From Neofusicoccum parvum (Eukaryota > Ascomycota > Dothideomycetes > Botryosphaeriales > Botryosphaeriaceae), in contig CP087206.1 in NCBI GenBank assembly GCA_020912385.1, forward strand, positions 2,852,001-2,916,000: a stretch of 64,000 bases of DNA, in the 5' to 3' direction. The position numbers were made by a program, and so were the translations under genes. Each line of letters opens with the position of its first letter. Positions within the stretch are counted from its first letter, which is position 1. Positions 12,156 through 22,182 of this stretch are shown here, piece by piece. The notes under the pieces were generated by a model. That model had not been told where the DNA came from and made no database searches. It worked only from the letters and a program-made list of their open reading frames with translations.

Positions 12156-12695
12156 GGAAGAAGCCGAGTCACTCGGATCGCACACTGACCCGGCTGGTGG
12201 TGGGACATGGCCAGGGTCCGCAGCCTCCTGGGAGTTGTCCCGGATCTGCGGGCGGGCGAGCTAAATTCGGCGGGTTCGGAGGAGGAGGTCGTCCTTGGCT
12301 CCGAACGAAGTGGTTCCTGGGAGAGGCTCTTGGGCGCTCAGAGCGTGCTGCGGCGCGGCGGGCGGCCGTGTGCGCGGTGTCTGTGTGTTGGGGGGTCGGT
12401 GTGCGCCTCGTACCTGCGTCGAACGGGGCCCTTGGGGGCGTGTCAGCAGGCGCCGGTGCTTGCCAGCGCTGCGATTCGCCGCACGATGAGGGCCTTGCCA
12501 GAGCCGAGAAAGGCCGCACGGCGTTGAGGTCGACGGGCCCTGCCCCCGACTCGCGCCGCGCTGACGTCACCGCCTGCCGCCTGGCGGCGTCCTGCTGACT
12601 CATCGCACCTGCACGCGCCGTCGCTCAGTCTTCACCACGCGCATCGCTCCCCAGTCTGCAGAGGCCACAGAGCGCGACTTCATCTAATTCTAATT
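12156..12695. other. Intergenic between two minus-strand genes
   Basis: 540 bp holding the promoter of the methyltransferase-like gene and the 3' end of the next regulator gene. GC-rich, with open frames on both strands but no recognisable protein. Confidence 0.45.
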
Positions 12696-13937
12696 CTACA
12701 CCTCGAGCCCGTGTCTAGCAGCGTGATGCTTTCCCAGCCACTCCTCGACCGTCTCCACCCCCCAGTAGATCGCCAGCACAATTAGACTAAGCTCCTCCAA
12801 GTCGCCCGGCGTGGCTTTCGCGATGTCCTCGTTGAAGCTCTCCATCCGCAGCTCGAGCCGTTCTTGCTCGCAGTACGCCGCCCGCCAGCCGTGCTCGGAC
12901 TGCGCATCCCAGAGCGCCGCCTGCGCAGTGTAGCACAGCCTGTGAATCGTGTAGGACTCCTCGTCGGACCCATATTTGAGGTAGTCGTACACCCCTTTCA
13001 GCGTGAATGCGGTGAATACTGTCCGTCGAATGCTTTCCTTGGCCAGCCAGCGGTGCCAGTCAGGAGCCGTGACCTGCACGGGCGAGAGCGCCCCTGCTGA
13101 TGGCGGCAGGGACGGGACCACCTGCTGCATGTGCGCCTTCAGATGCACTGTCCACGCCATGAGCGTCGCCTCGTCTGCTTCTGCCTGTGCCCTCTGCCGG
13201 ATGTCGCCGTCGAAGAGTCTTATGATCTGGTACAGCAGAAGTGCCTGCACCGAGAATAGGAGCTCGGCTGTGGATAGGAGGAGGGGGTCGGTGCTGGCGA
13301 CCAGCTGCTGCGCTTTCTGCTCCACGTTGCGGAGGACCAGCGTTTGGTTTTCGCGATTCTTCAGGCAGTACAGTGCGCTGGCGCTGAGCGCGTCCTGGAG
13401 CACTGGAGGCTCCTTGTCTTGGAACATGCGGCGGTGGATGAACATGGTTTGGGTCCTCTCAACGAAGGTCTTTGGGATGCCTGCCAGCCGCCCTGCTGCG
13501 AACTCTACTCTGGATTGGTAGACGCCGCCGCCGGTGAAGTATCCGGGAGTGGAGAGATCCTGCTGGGCCACGGGGCCTTCGATTACGGCGGGACTGAGGT
13601 CGGGAATGCCATTGTTCTGCAGGTGTGCAAAGTTGAATACATCGCCCCCGAGCTCCAAGAATGCGCCGTTGATATAAGGCGTTAAATCTACCGCTGTTGC
13701 AGGACTCTGGTATAACTCCAAGCTCCTGGACACCGAGTCCTCTGCCAGCGGCTCCGCAAGCTCAACACCTGGATTTCCATTTCCACCAGAGCCTTGATGC
13801 TGATGTGCTGGAATTTTCCCAGTATATTCACAGTCAATCAGTCTTGCAATGCAACGCCGGCATTTGGGGAGGCCCTGGTCGCATCTCCGCTTCGACCGGA
13901 CGCAGCCAAGACAGGACTTCTGACGTGAAGAACGCAT
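12696..13937 (-). CDS. Zn2Cys6 transcription factor (intronless)
   Basis: Single exon, 413 aa. The N-terminal cluster is C9-x2-C12-x6-C19-x6-C26-x2-C29-x6-C36 (SCLGCVRSKRRCDQGLPKC...), the canonical fungal Zn2Cys6 spacing, with basic residues between Cys 2 and 3. The rest is helical and matches the general 'fungal-specific TF domain 2' style (e.g. FVERTQTMFIHRRMFQ and the LLFSVQALLLYQIIRLFDGD helix). The target genes are unknown. The start is the ATG 8 codons before the first Cys. The frame is open upstream, but that part shows no conservation. Its divergent neighbour is the small gene at 14393, 455 bp away, which is a possible but untested target. Confidence 0.88.
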   Translation of the reverse strand: MRSSRQKSCLGCVRSKRRCDQGLPKCRRCIARLIDCEYTGKIPAHQHQGSGGNGNPGVELAEPLAEDSVSRSLELYQSPATAVDLTPYINGAFLELGGDVFNFAHLQNNGIPDLSPAVIEGPVAQQDLSTPGYFTGGGVYQSRVEFAAGRLAGIPKTFVERTQTMFIHRRMFQDKEPPVLQDALSASALYCLKNRENQTLVLRNVEQKAQQLVASTDPLLLSTAELLFSVQALLLYQIIRLFDGDIRQRAQAEADEATLMAWTVHLKAHMQQVVPSLPPSAGALSPVQVTAPDWHRWLAKESIRRTVFTAFTLKGVYDYLKYGSDEESYTIHRLCYTAQAALWDAQSEHGWRAAYCEQERLELRMESFNEDIAKATPGDLEELSLIVLAIYWGVETVEEWLGKHHAARHGLEV

Positions 13938-14392
13938 TTTTCTGGGTCTTGCTCCGCTAATCCACAGGAGTGACGGGCGTTCAGGACAAGTCCGCAGGAG
14001 TGGCCGGTGGATGCGCACGAGAGGTGGCGCGAATGTTGCGGACTTCCGCAAGGCTGCGGAGTTTCGCTCGCTTAAAGCTCAACACCAGGCGTTAGTGCTT
14101 ACGCCCAAGTGCACGGGCGCGACAACTGCTGCCTATTGCTTACGAAAGTCCGCATTCCTGCCAGAACGCTATGAGTGCCATCCTGATGAGTTGGTAGTCG
14201 GTGGACGAATTTTGATGCGAGTTGGATATGGGGAAAGGTATAAAGTGCGCGGCCGTTTCCTTGGAGACTTCGGCATCAGAATTCAGATCTTCACTTACAG
14301 CCTCGTGAATCAACACCAATCAGAACCAAGGTACGGCATTTGCAACCCTAAAATTGTCAGCGTGCATCTTAGTAACATCCATATAGGACACA
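13938..14392. promoter_or_regulatory. Divergent intergenic promoter region
   Basis: 455 bp between the divergent starts of a Zn2Cys6 regulator and a small unknown gene. Contains no recognisable ORF. GGTATAAAG at about 14237-14245 is a TATA-like element, though 150 bp upstream of the + gene is far for a fungal TATA. Confidence 0.4.
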
Positions 14393-14853
14393 ATGTCGGC
14401 ACAACTCAAGCCTCTCGGCGATTGGTTGGACGAGCTCTTCAACGACATCTTCTTCCAGCCGGACGATGCATTTGCCCTCAAGGCCTACGAAGAAAGGGTC
14501 GATCCGAGCCTCATAGTCAGGTAAGGCTCCATCGGTTCCGCAGACTCCTTGCACCAGCCAACCCATGCGCATCACCACTCAGGATCAACCACGACCGCTA
14601 CACTTTCGATCAATACAAGGAAGCCGTCAATAAAGGTCGCACCACGTCCGAGTTCTCCCCGCAGAGCACCTCGGAGATCCTTAAGTGGGATGATGCGGAG
14701 AAGAAGGGTGGTGCAGTGGCGCAGTTGACCAAGTTCACGGTCAAGAGCAAGGAGACGGGCGAGGAGACAGCGGCTGCCAGTCTCATCCTCTCCGTGGTCA
14801 GGTGGATCGGAGGGAAGAGGGTTCTCACGGAGATGACGGAAGTGAATGTGTAA
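14393..14853 (+). CDS. Small conserved hypothetical protein, possible NTF2/SnoaL-like fold
   Basis: Two exons, 14393-14520 and 14583-14853, 132 aa, one 62-bp intron that restores an Arg codon (AG|G) between SLIV and INHDRYTFDQYKEAV. The pattern (an N-terminal helix with FNDIFFQPDDAFALKAYEERV, then INHDRYTFDQYK, then strands LTKFTVKSKETGEETAAASL and LSVVRWIGGKRVLTEMTEV) fits small NTF2-like proteins such as SnoaL folds. That is inference from shape, not a recognised motif. No signal peptide or membrane segment. Divergent from the Zn2Cys6 gene at 12696-13937. Confidence 0.75.
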
Positions 14854-17818
14854 GGAGAGGTCGTGGCCAAGGAAAGCGGGACTATCTTCGTCCTGCTTTA
14901 AATAGCTGCGACGCCAATCTTGAGCTTTTGCAAAATCTCACTGTCGAGCTTCCAAACACGGACATTCTCGTCTTCACGCTCTTTGCTATAGCAGAACTAG
15001 GGCAAATCCAACTCTGCCCCTAGAAGGCACTCTCGAATGCGCGCCAATGCATATCTACCAGGATCCGTAGACCGATGTGACGGTGAGCCGAATGATACTA
15101 AGGGACGTCCCGGGAGGTCGCAGTGGGGGCCACGTAGCATGCTGCATGCAATGCGCATTCACACTCAAGCTTCAAGCGTTGTCCTGAATGTTACCACTGC
15201 AATGGAGGTGTGAACTTGAGGAGATGCCGGATGCACACATACAGTTCAACTCGGAATGGTCCAGGCACAGCACGGAATGCTTCATCTTCGCATGATCTGC
15301 ACCCCCAGCCCGAATATGGCAAGAGCATGCATGCATGCGTGGACGGGTTCGTTTGTTTCCTAAAACAGCAATCAAGACTATTGCTTTCAAGACGTAAAAG
15401 CAAAGTCTCTACACACCGAGGCCTTCAGGTTGAAGAGACGGGGTAGAAAATGAAATCTTGGAGAACGACTGACCTGAGTCAAGAACCACGCGACGGAAAA
15501 CCCGGTTCAACAGCGGCAGGAGAGTGTCTCGCATACGACGCAGGCTACCCAAACCGTCCGCGGACATCTTGCCGGCTGACCTGCCTTTCCTCAAAAAGCA
15601 CCGCAAATCTCCCCGATCGGGGCAGCAAGGCTGCCACCACACGCTGCAACCCTCTCTTAATCCAGGTCCACTATACCCCGAACGGTCGTCATCTCCTGCA
15701 AGACGAACGACACGAACCACACCACCGCGCACAGATGCTCGCTCGTTTCCGAACGGTGATCGGCCTCTTCCCGTCAGAGAAGTGGGGGATCCTCGCGTGC
15801 ACTACCACGGAACACGCGGCCGCGGGGATGAAAAAAAAAATGTCTCGAGACTCGAGCGATTCGTATCAGCTAGCAGCAAGGCGAAGACGAAGAGTCCGGG
15901 CACAGTAATTGAGATCTTCGTATCCAGGCGGCCCAAGGCTCTCGCTACCAGCGACCACGCGTGCCTTGACCCGAGTTCTACCACTGGCACCCACGTGGCG
16001 GCGGCGAGGCTTTTGCCATGCGGCGCAGGACGAAAATTTAGATGCGGGCACTTATCTCCGATCCGCCAGCATCCGCGCGGGCGCCGGGGCCGCAGGAAGT
16101 GGAGAGCGCGAAGAGTTGGACAGCAAAAGTTTGGAGTCTGACACACCGACAGAAAGACAAAAAACGGGCTGGAGAAGGTAAAACTCCGGGTTGTTTCGTG
16201 TCAAGATGGCAGACGGTGAGGAAAAGCTGACACACTGGCAAAAAGGCGGTGCTAAAACGTGTGGGGTGCCGCACCGCCTCCGTGTTTCTCTGGATAATGA
16301 TAACTCTGTATCTATACGTGAGTGTATCAGAACCTGAAGCACGCATCATGAAACATGATCAGCACGTCAGGACGACAGCCGAACGGCATATGCGGTTCAC
16401 TTAATGGGCGGGAGCAATGGCCACCCGCCATCACCGACAAGGCGGCGCGACGCGTGCGACGAGGGCAGGGAAGCCCCCGGCCGGGCTGGACCATCGCGAG
16501 CGCTAAAATAGGAAATAATCTCAAGATACGCTGCGTGCTCGTTTTGCTCCCTCCCGTCAGGCCGCCGTCAGGAAAGCGACGGGCTCGACACTAGAGCCTT
16601 CCTTCGGGCCCGGCGCGCTGTCAGCTGGGCCAAGCAAGCCGCAGCGCCAGCCCGCCAGCCCGCCAGCCCGCCCGCCCGCCGCACGCGGTGAGCATGAGCA
16701 GGCGGTGCCAGGAGCGACATACGAGGGGCCCGGACGAGACTATCGATATAATGGGTGCGCCATCGCTATACGAGGCTTGCCGTGCGCCGTGCGCCAGGCA
16801 CACGCGCAAGGGAGCGGAGGGGAGCGGCCACACAGAAGGGAGCGAACGCCATCCGTGCGCGCCATCCCACCACATCATCACCGACCGACCGGCATGGGCC
16901 CTGCTACGCGGCACGGCGGCCTTGCCGCTTCGAGCTGGCGTTTCCGCACGCCGTCGCAAGGCGGTTTTCTGTCTGGCTGCCGCCGGAAACGGCCTGCGTC
17001 TGGCAGCCCGCGAAGCTTCCAAAAAGAAATTGCACGGCGCGTCGTCTGGTAAATTGCCAGAGGCCTGCGTTGCATCTTGCCGCGACGGTTGCAGGCGCGC
17101 GCGCAGGGCGCCCGCATGATGCAGATTCGTATCAGCTTTTCCACCTCTGTCCTGCCGTCTCCACACCGGCGTAAATTTACGATGCACACGCACGGCGGCG
17201 CTCGCGTAGCGCAATGAAACGATCTAGATCGTGATAAGGCTGATGGCAGACTGGTCGCGGGTACGAGAATCGAGACCAGTCTGCCGCTGCCACAGTCCCG
17301 TAGTGTCGTCGCTCGCTCAGCCGGCCCGCGTCCGGCGGGCATCTTGGCAACGATCGCGCGCATGTCACGATTACAAGGCTTGCGTTGAAGTGATGACCGG
17401 GGTCTTTTCATATTACATGTCTAGTTCATGTCCTCCGGAAAACGCTGCGTCTATTGGTCGTCACCCATGCGACGACGGTACAGGACTCGACAGCCTCATA
17501 TTTCCCATCCGCCCAGATCCCGCCCAAAACCCAAACAGTGCAATAAAGACGTACAGAAAGATGGCTCGATCAGGAGCCGTGGTATCATACGAATATGAAA
17601 CAGGAAAAGCAAAAGATTAAACGAAATATAGCCACCCGCGATGGCCAATGCCAGATGACTCCCATGTGTATGCATGTGATAAGAGGACGTGACGTTGGTC
17701 GTGAGTAACGTCAGTCATGCGCGCCGAAACCGTGATAGAATGCCGTGTAAAACACCGGATGTAGATGCATCGCTAAATGTGTAAAGTATGTCTTGCTCGA
17801 GTCTTTGTTCGATGCCTG
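14854..17818. other. Gene-free stretch of 3 kb
   Basis: Between a + gene and the 3' end of a - gene. Many short GC-rich ORFs on all frames, none with a recognisable domain or convincing splice structure. Contains a short A run at about 15831-15840 and a small CCAGCCCG tandem at 16647-16680. No tRNA or mobile-element ends recognised. A fast-evolving or non-coding gene could be hidden here. Confidence 0.4.
16647..16680. repeat. Short tandem repeat, CCAGCCCG units decaying to CCCG
   Basis: Three CCAGCCCG units in a row followed by CCCG CCCG, in a GC-rich non-coding stretch. It is a simple microsatellite with no functional claim. Confidence 0.8.
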
Positions 17819-18910
17819 TCACCTGCGCTGGTCGCCCTCGATGCTGCTGGTCGGGCTGGCGATGCTGCCCTCGTCGCTGGCGTCGCTCTGTCTCCTCTCG
17901 GCGAACTGCGCAAAGCGCTGCTGGCAGGTCATGCGATCCTGGTCGGGATCGCTGTCGACCTCGTCTTGCTGGCGAAGAAACTTGGCGTCCGACTGCTGGC
18001 CATCAACCGGCCCGAGCGTCCACACCCACTCGCGCCTGCGCTTGCGACGTCCGGCGACTGGCGTCTCGGGACACGAGTCGCTGTCGGATTCCGAGTCGGA
18101 CGGCGAGTCGCGCTTTTGACTGCGCGGGCGCTCCGTGGAGTGGTGCTGCGCAGTGACGGTGGCAGGGGCCGTTGGCTTGCAGAGCTGGAGGTCGAGCTTC
18201 GCGGCCGCGCGGGAAGGCAGGGTGGTGGTGGCGGTGGAGGGTGCGGCTTCAGTCTCGCTGGTGCTGGAGTCTAGTTCTAGCGAAGAAATGGTGGAAGAAG
18301 ACGATTCAATGTCCGAGTGCGCGAGCGTGTACTTGGTGGTGGTGATCTCCTCGGTCAGGTTGGCGCGGAAGCTGACGCGCTTCGCGGCCGGGAACATGGG
18401 GCGGGAGGCCATGGTGTGGTGCCTGTGGACGGGAGGGAGCGGGCTGTTGGACAGGATGCTCTGCACGTTGTGCGGCAGCTTGTACGGGATCCTGGCCGAG
18501 TCGGAGCCCAGAGAGGAGTAGGACGAGGCCGAGGTGGAAGAGTTGAAGGTTGAGGCCGAGCTGGGCGTGTCCGCCTCGGGGATCACGCGCGTGGACCAGG
18601 GCTTGGAGTCGGTGGCAGAGAGGGACTGCGGCTCATAGCCGTTGCTGAAGGTGTTGCGGGCGGTGGGCGACACGGCGGAGAGGGTTTCCAGGCGCAGGCT
18701 CGAGCCCTTGCCGAAGGTGCGGACCTGGGCGGTGGCCGTGTTGAGAGACAGCTTGGGGCGGCGCGGGGCGTGGGGCTGGGGCTGCGAGAGGATGGGAGCC
18801 TGGGGAGCTTGCACGGCAGGAGCCTGGGAGGTGGAGGGCTGAGGATGCGGCGCCAGGGCGGGTAATATGGCCAGAGAGGTGGTCATGCTGGGCGGGTGGA
18901 GGGCGATCAT
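17819..18910 (-). CDS. Serine-rich conserved fungal protein with RVSF (PP1-docking-like) motif
   Basis: Intronless, 363 aa from the ATG at 18910 (a second ATG at 18886 begins MTTSLAILPAL and is an equally possible start). Conserved-looking blocks in order: RRPKLSLNTATAQVRTFGKG directly followed by SSLRLETLSAVSPTARNTFS; a Ser/Thr-rich linker; AAKRVSFRANLTEEITTTKY; a long S/T/E-rich low-complexity region; and RRKRRREWVWTLGPVDG near the C-terminus. I know these blocks as typical of an uncharacterised Pezizomycotina protein family. KRVSF matches the RVxF consensus by which regulators bind protein phosphatase 1, and RRKRRR may be a nuclear signal. A role as a phosphatase regulator is inference only. 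Divergent from the polymerase gene at 19540. Confidence 0.82.
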   Translation of the reverse strand: MIALHPPSMTTSLAILPALAPHPQPSTSQAPAVQAPQAPILSQPQPHAPRRPKLSLNTATAQVRTFGKGSSLRLETLSAVSPTARNTFSNGYEPQSLSATDSKPWSTRVIPEADTPSSASTFNSSTSASSYSSLGSDSARIPYKLPHNVQSILSNSPLPPVHRHHTMASRPMFPAAKRVSFRANLTEEITTTKYTLAHSDIESSSSTISSLELDSSTSETEAAPSTATTTLPSRAAAKLDLQLCKPTAPATVTAQHHSTERPRSQKRDSPSDSESDSDSCPETPVAGRRKRRREWVWTLGPVDGQQSDAKFLRQQDEVDSDPDQDRMTCQQRFAQFAERRQSDASDEGSIASPTSSIEGDQRR

Positions 18911-19539
18911 GGGACGTGAGAGCGTGGCCGGGTGGGTGGGTGGTGAGGTCAAGTGTCGCGGTATGTCTCTCTTGATGGCGATAAGGTGAGGGGCCGTGGA
19001 GGGGGCCGATAGCGCTATATGAGCGAGGTGCTGCGCGGGCTCGTATTTGCGGAGAGCAGGCCGGACGGGCGTCAGGTGACGGGGCGGGGCGGTTGACCGG
19101 GTTTTCGTGCTTCTCGTCAGAGCATGGTGTTGGGAGACTCGTGCGCAGTGTTTGAGCAGGCAGGGCCGTTTTCAAGCTCCAACGTCGGCGGGCGGGCGCG
19201 AAAGTTAATGAATAATGGAGGGCAGCGGCACTTGGTGACGCGGCGCCTAAACCCTGCACGCCGAGCCAATCCTGAGGGCGCGCGCAGCGTGGCTAAAAAT
19301 AATATAGCAGCCATGGCCATCAGCGGCGATCCGCTGGGACAAGGAGCGCCAATCGCAGCCCTGGCACCGCAGCAGACCCGCCGCGACTCGCGCACACAGT
19401 GGCAACGCATCCTGCGCGCCCGTTTTGGCACACGCCCGCGCGCCCGCACCGACTCGCCCGGCACCCTTTCCCTCAACACCGCATGTTCGCGATAGACGCT
19501 CCCCGCGCAATACGAGCGCCCGCTGCCAATGACGTCGCC
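18911..19539. promoter_or_regulatory. Divergent intergenic promoter region
   Basis: 629 bp between the starts of the RVSF-motif gene (-) and the polymerase iota gene (+). A TATAT-like stretch (GCGCTATATGAGCG) at about 19012 and AAAATAATATAGC at about 19294-19306 are candidate core-promoter elements for the two directions. Assignment uncertain. Confidence 0.35.
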
Positions 19540-22182
19540 ATGGCCGCCGGGCCTGCTGCACCTCGCGCCCCGCGCCGCCGCGACGGCCGCGTCGTGATCC
19601 ATCTCGTGCGTGCCCCTCTCTCTCGTGCTCCCCCCGCCGCGACGTGCGAGCTGCGTCTGTTGGTGGCTGAGGCTGCTCGTAATGCGCCCTCGCCCCCGGG
19701 CCCGCCCATTCAGGCCAGCCGCAAACGCGCAACCCGACCCGATCCCGCTGCCACTCAACCTCCATCGCGCTTTCGGCCGTGCCATGTTATTTCTGGCCGC
19801 CGGTGCGAGCGCGCACTGACGCCCGCAGGACTACGACGCCTTCTACTGCGCGGTGGTCGAGGCCGAGAGCCCGCAGCTCAAGCGGCTGCCGCTGGCTGTG
19901 CAACGCAAGTCCGTCGTCCGCGCCGCGAGCCGCCCGATGCTGACCGCCGGCGAGCAGAGAAGCAGATCATCGTCACGTGCGTGCCTGGTCCGTCAGCGTG
20001 CTCTCGTCAACCTGGCTGATGGGAGTAGGTGCAACTACGAGGCCCGCCGCCGAGTAAGCGCAGCCTGAAGGTGCCTCTGTCGGAGCCTCGCTGATGCTTC
20101 CATCAGGGCTTGCATAAGCTGCAACTCGTCACGGAAGCAAGGCGCCTGTGTCCCGACCTGGTAAGCCTGCGGAGCGCGCTCCTGCTCCCGCCTGCAGCGC
20201 GGCCCGCCCATCTTGCTGACGGCCGGTCTCAGGTCATCGTGCTGGGTGAGGATCTGACCCGCTTCCGCAACGCCTCCAAGCTGCTCTACCGCTTCCTGCG
20301 CCGCTTCTCGTGGAACGGCCGGGTTGAAAGTATGTCCCGCACGCTCTGCTGCACTCTACCCCAGATGAGCGCAAATTGACTTTGCCGGCAGGGCTGGGGT
20401 TCGACGAGGTCAGAAAATAGCCTTGCAGCTGATTGTGTTGCGCCGATCACCTTCTATGAATATCCTTCAAGTGTTCCTGGGCTGACGGGGATTGCGAGCC
20501 GGTAGATATGGCTCGACGTGACCGATCAAGTCGACTACAATGTCAATCTGCTCAACCCCCACGACCTCCACCACGCCTATTTCTGCCTGGCCAAGGACGA
20601 CCCGACCCATGGGTTTGCCTTCGACGCTACCGCCTTTGCCGGCAACACCTTTCCCGCCTCCGGCCTGCTGAGTAAGGACGTCGCCCAGGATCCGCTGCGC
20701 CTCCGCCTCCTCGTTGGCTCCCACCTGGCGCATTATCTCCGAGCCGAACTGGAACACCACACAAACTATACCGCCACCGTCGGCATATCCACCAACAAGC
20801 TCCTGTCCAAGCTCGCCGGCAATGTCAAGAAGCCCAACGCCCAAACAACCCTGCTGCCCCCGTACGACAGCACCGCTCTCGACTTCATCGATGCTCATGA
20901 CATCGGCAGAATCCCGGGCATCGGTTTCAAGCTTGCGCAAAAGCTTCGCGAGTTCATCCTCCACCGCCCCGCCGCCTTCTCCGACGGGCTCGTCTACGGC
21001 GGCACAGAGGAAGCCGTGGCCGCCGGTGACGTAAGAAAGCACGTGGGTGTAAGCGCCGAGACTCTAGAAAAAATCCTCGCAGGGCCCGGATCGCCTCACG
21101 GGATCGGCGCCAAAGTTTGGGGGCTGCTTCATGGCGTCGATGATTCGGAGGTCGGCCAGGCACGCGATGTGCCAAGGCAGATCAGTATAGAGGACAGCTA
21201 TGTCCGACTAGACACCCACGAGGAGGTTGCTAAAGAGCTGAAGATGCTAGCACTCAGCCTCCTGAAGAGGATGCACATCGACCTCCTCGAGGATGAGGAA
21301 GGTGACGACGAAGCTGAACACAAGGGAGGCCTCGGCACAGAGATCTGCACTTCTAGTTCCCCTCCTTCACAAGCAGAAGCAATTGTTGGCGCATCAGCCC
21401 GCGTCAGATCTCCTGCACCTCAGCCAGCCAAGAGGCGTTGGATCGCACATCCCCGCACATTACGCCTGTCGACGCGTCCGCGACCGCCCATCGATCCTGC
21501 GACAAACACCCGCCCGCGCACATTCGCTCGCACGTCCAGGTCGGCTCCTCTTCCCAGCTTCATGCTCAGTCTTACCAGTACAGTCGACTCGCTCGCCGAG
21601 CGCCTTGTCAACGAGGCGCTGCTCCCGCTCTTTCGGCGGCTGCACCCGGAGAAGAGTGGTTGGAATCTTAGTCTCGTGAATGTGGCAGTGACCAACATGG
21701 CAGATTCGGCAGGGGACGCAAAGACCAGCAGCGGGAGAGACATCGGCGCAATGTTCAAGAAGCAAAATGAGGTTCTCAACCAGTGGAGAGTAACAGACGA
21801 GAATGTCTTACCAGACCCCGGCGCCGATCCCGTCACCGGAGTGGCCGACAGCGGTGGAGACGGCGAGCTGTCCGCGGCTGAAGTCTCCCACGAACTCGCC
21901 ACAGAATCTCCATCGCGCTGGCCAGAACCGAGAGACGCCGAGAGGCAGCATCCCGCCATAGACGCGCGTCGCATGGGATCGGAAGACCTGCTCGTTCCTG
22001 GCATCTCGTCTCAAGACAGCCGCGCCACGCTTGATGATGGCGAAGCTGATAGCTGCTGGATCGACGAGGCTGAGGGTTCCGTGGACGAAGCCGAGGTGCA
22101 CTCGATCTGCGACATTTGCGGCGCGCTCATGCCGGCATTTGCTATAGCGGCCCATGCAAGATACCATGCACTCGAAGAATAA
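19540..22182 (+). CDS. POLI: Y-family translesion DNA polymerase, iota type
   Basis: Eight exons: 19540-19605, 19829-19904, 19958-19976, 20029-20053, 20107-20160, 20233-20329, 20392-20408 and 20506-22182, giving 676 aa. Spliced, the catalytic core reads DYDAFYC (D23), LAVQQKQIIVTCNYEARRRG, GEDLTRFRNAS, then VERLGFDEIWLDVTDQV with the D117/E118 metal-binding pair. GFDE and GEDLTR are characteristic of the iota branch; other Y polymerases usually have S-x-D-E. Later: TVGISTNKLLSKLAG (palm/thumb), a helix-hairpin-helix IPGIG near residue 254, the little-finger domain, a poorly conserved linker, and a C-terminal C653-x2-C656-x11-H668-x3-H672 finger resembling UBZ ubiquitin-binding fingers. Role by family: nucleotide insertion opposite damaged or unusual bases. 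Exons 3, 4 and 7 are only 19, 25 and 17 nt. Intron 2 is GC-AG. An upstream in-frame ATG at 19483 is an alternative start. Confidence 0.9.
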
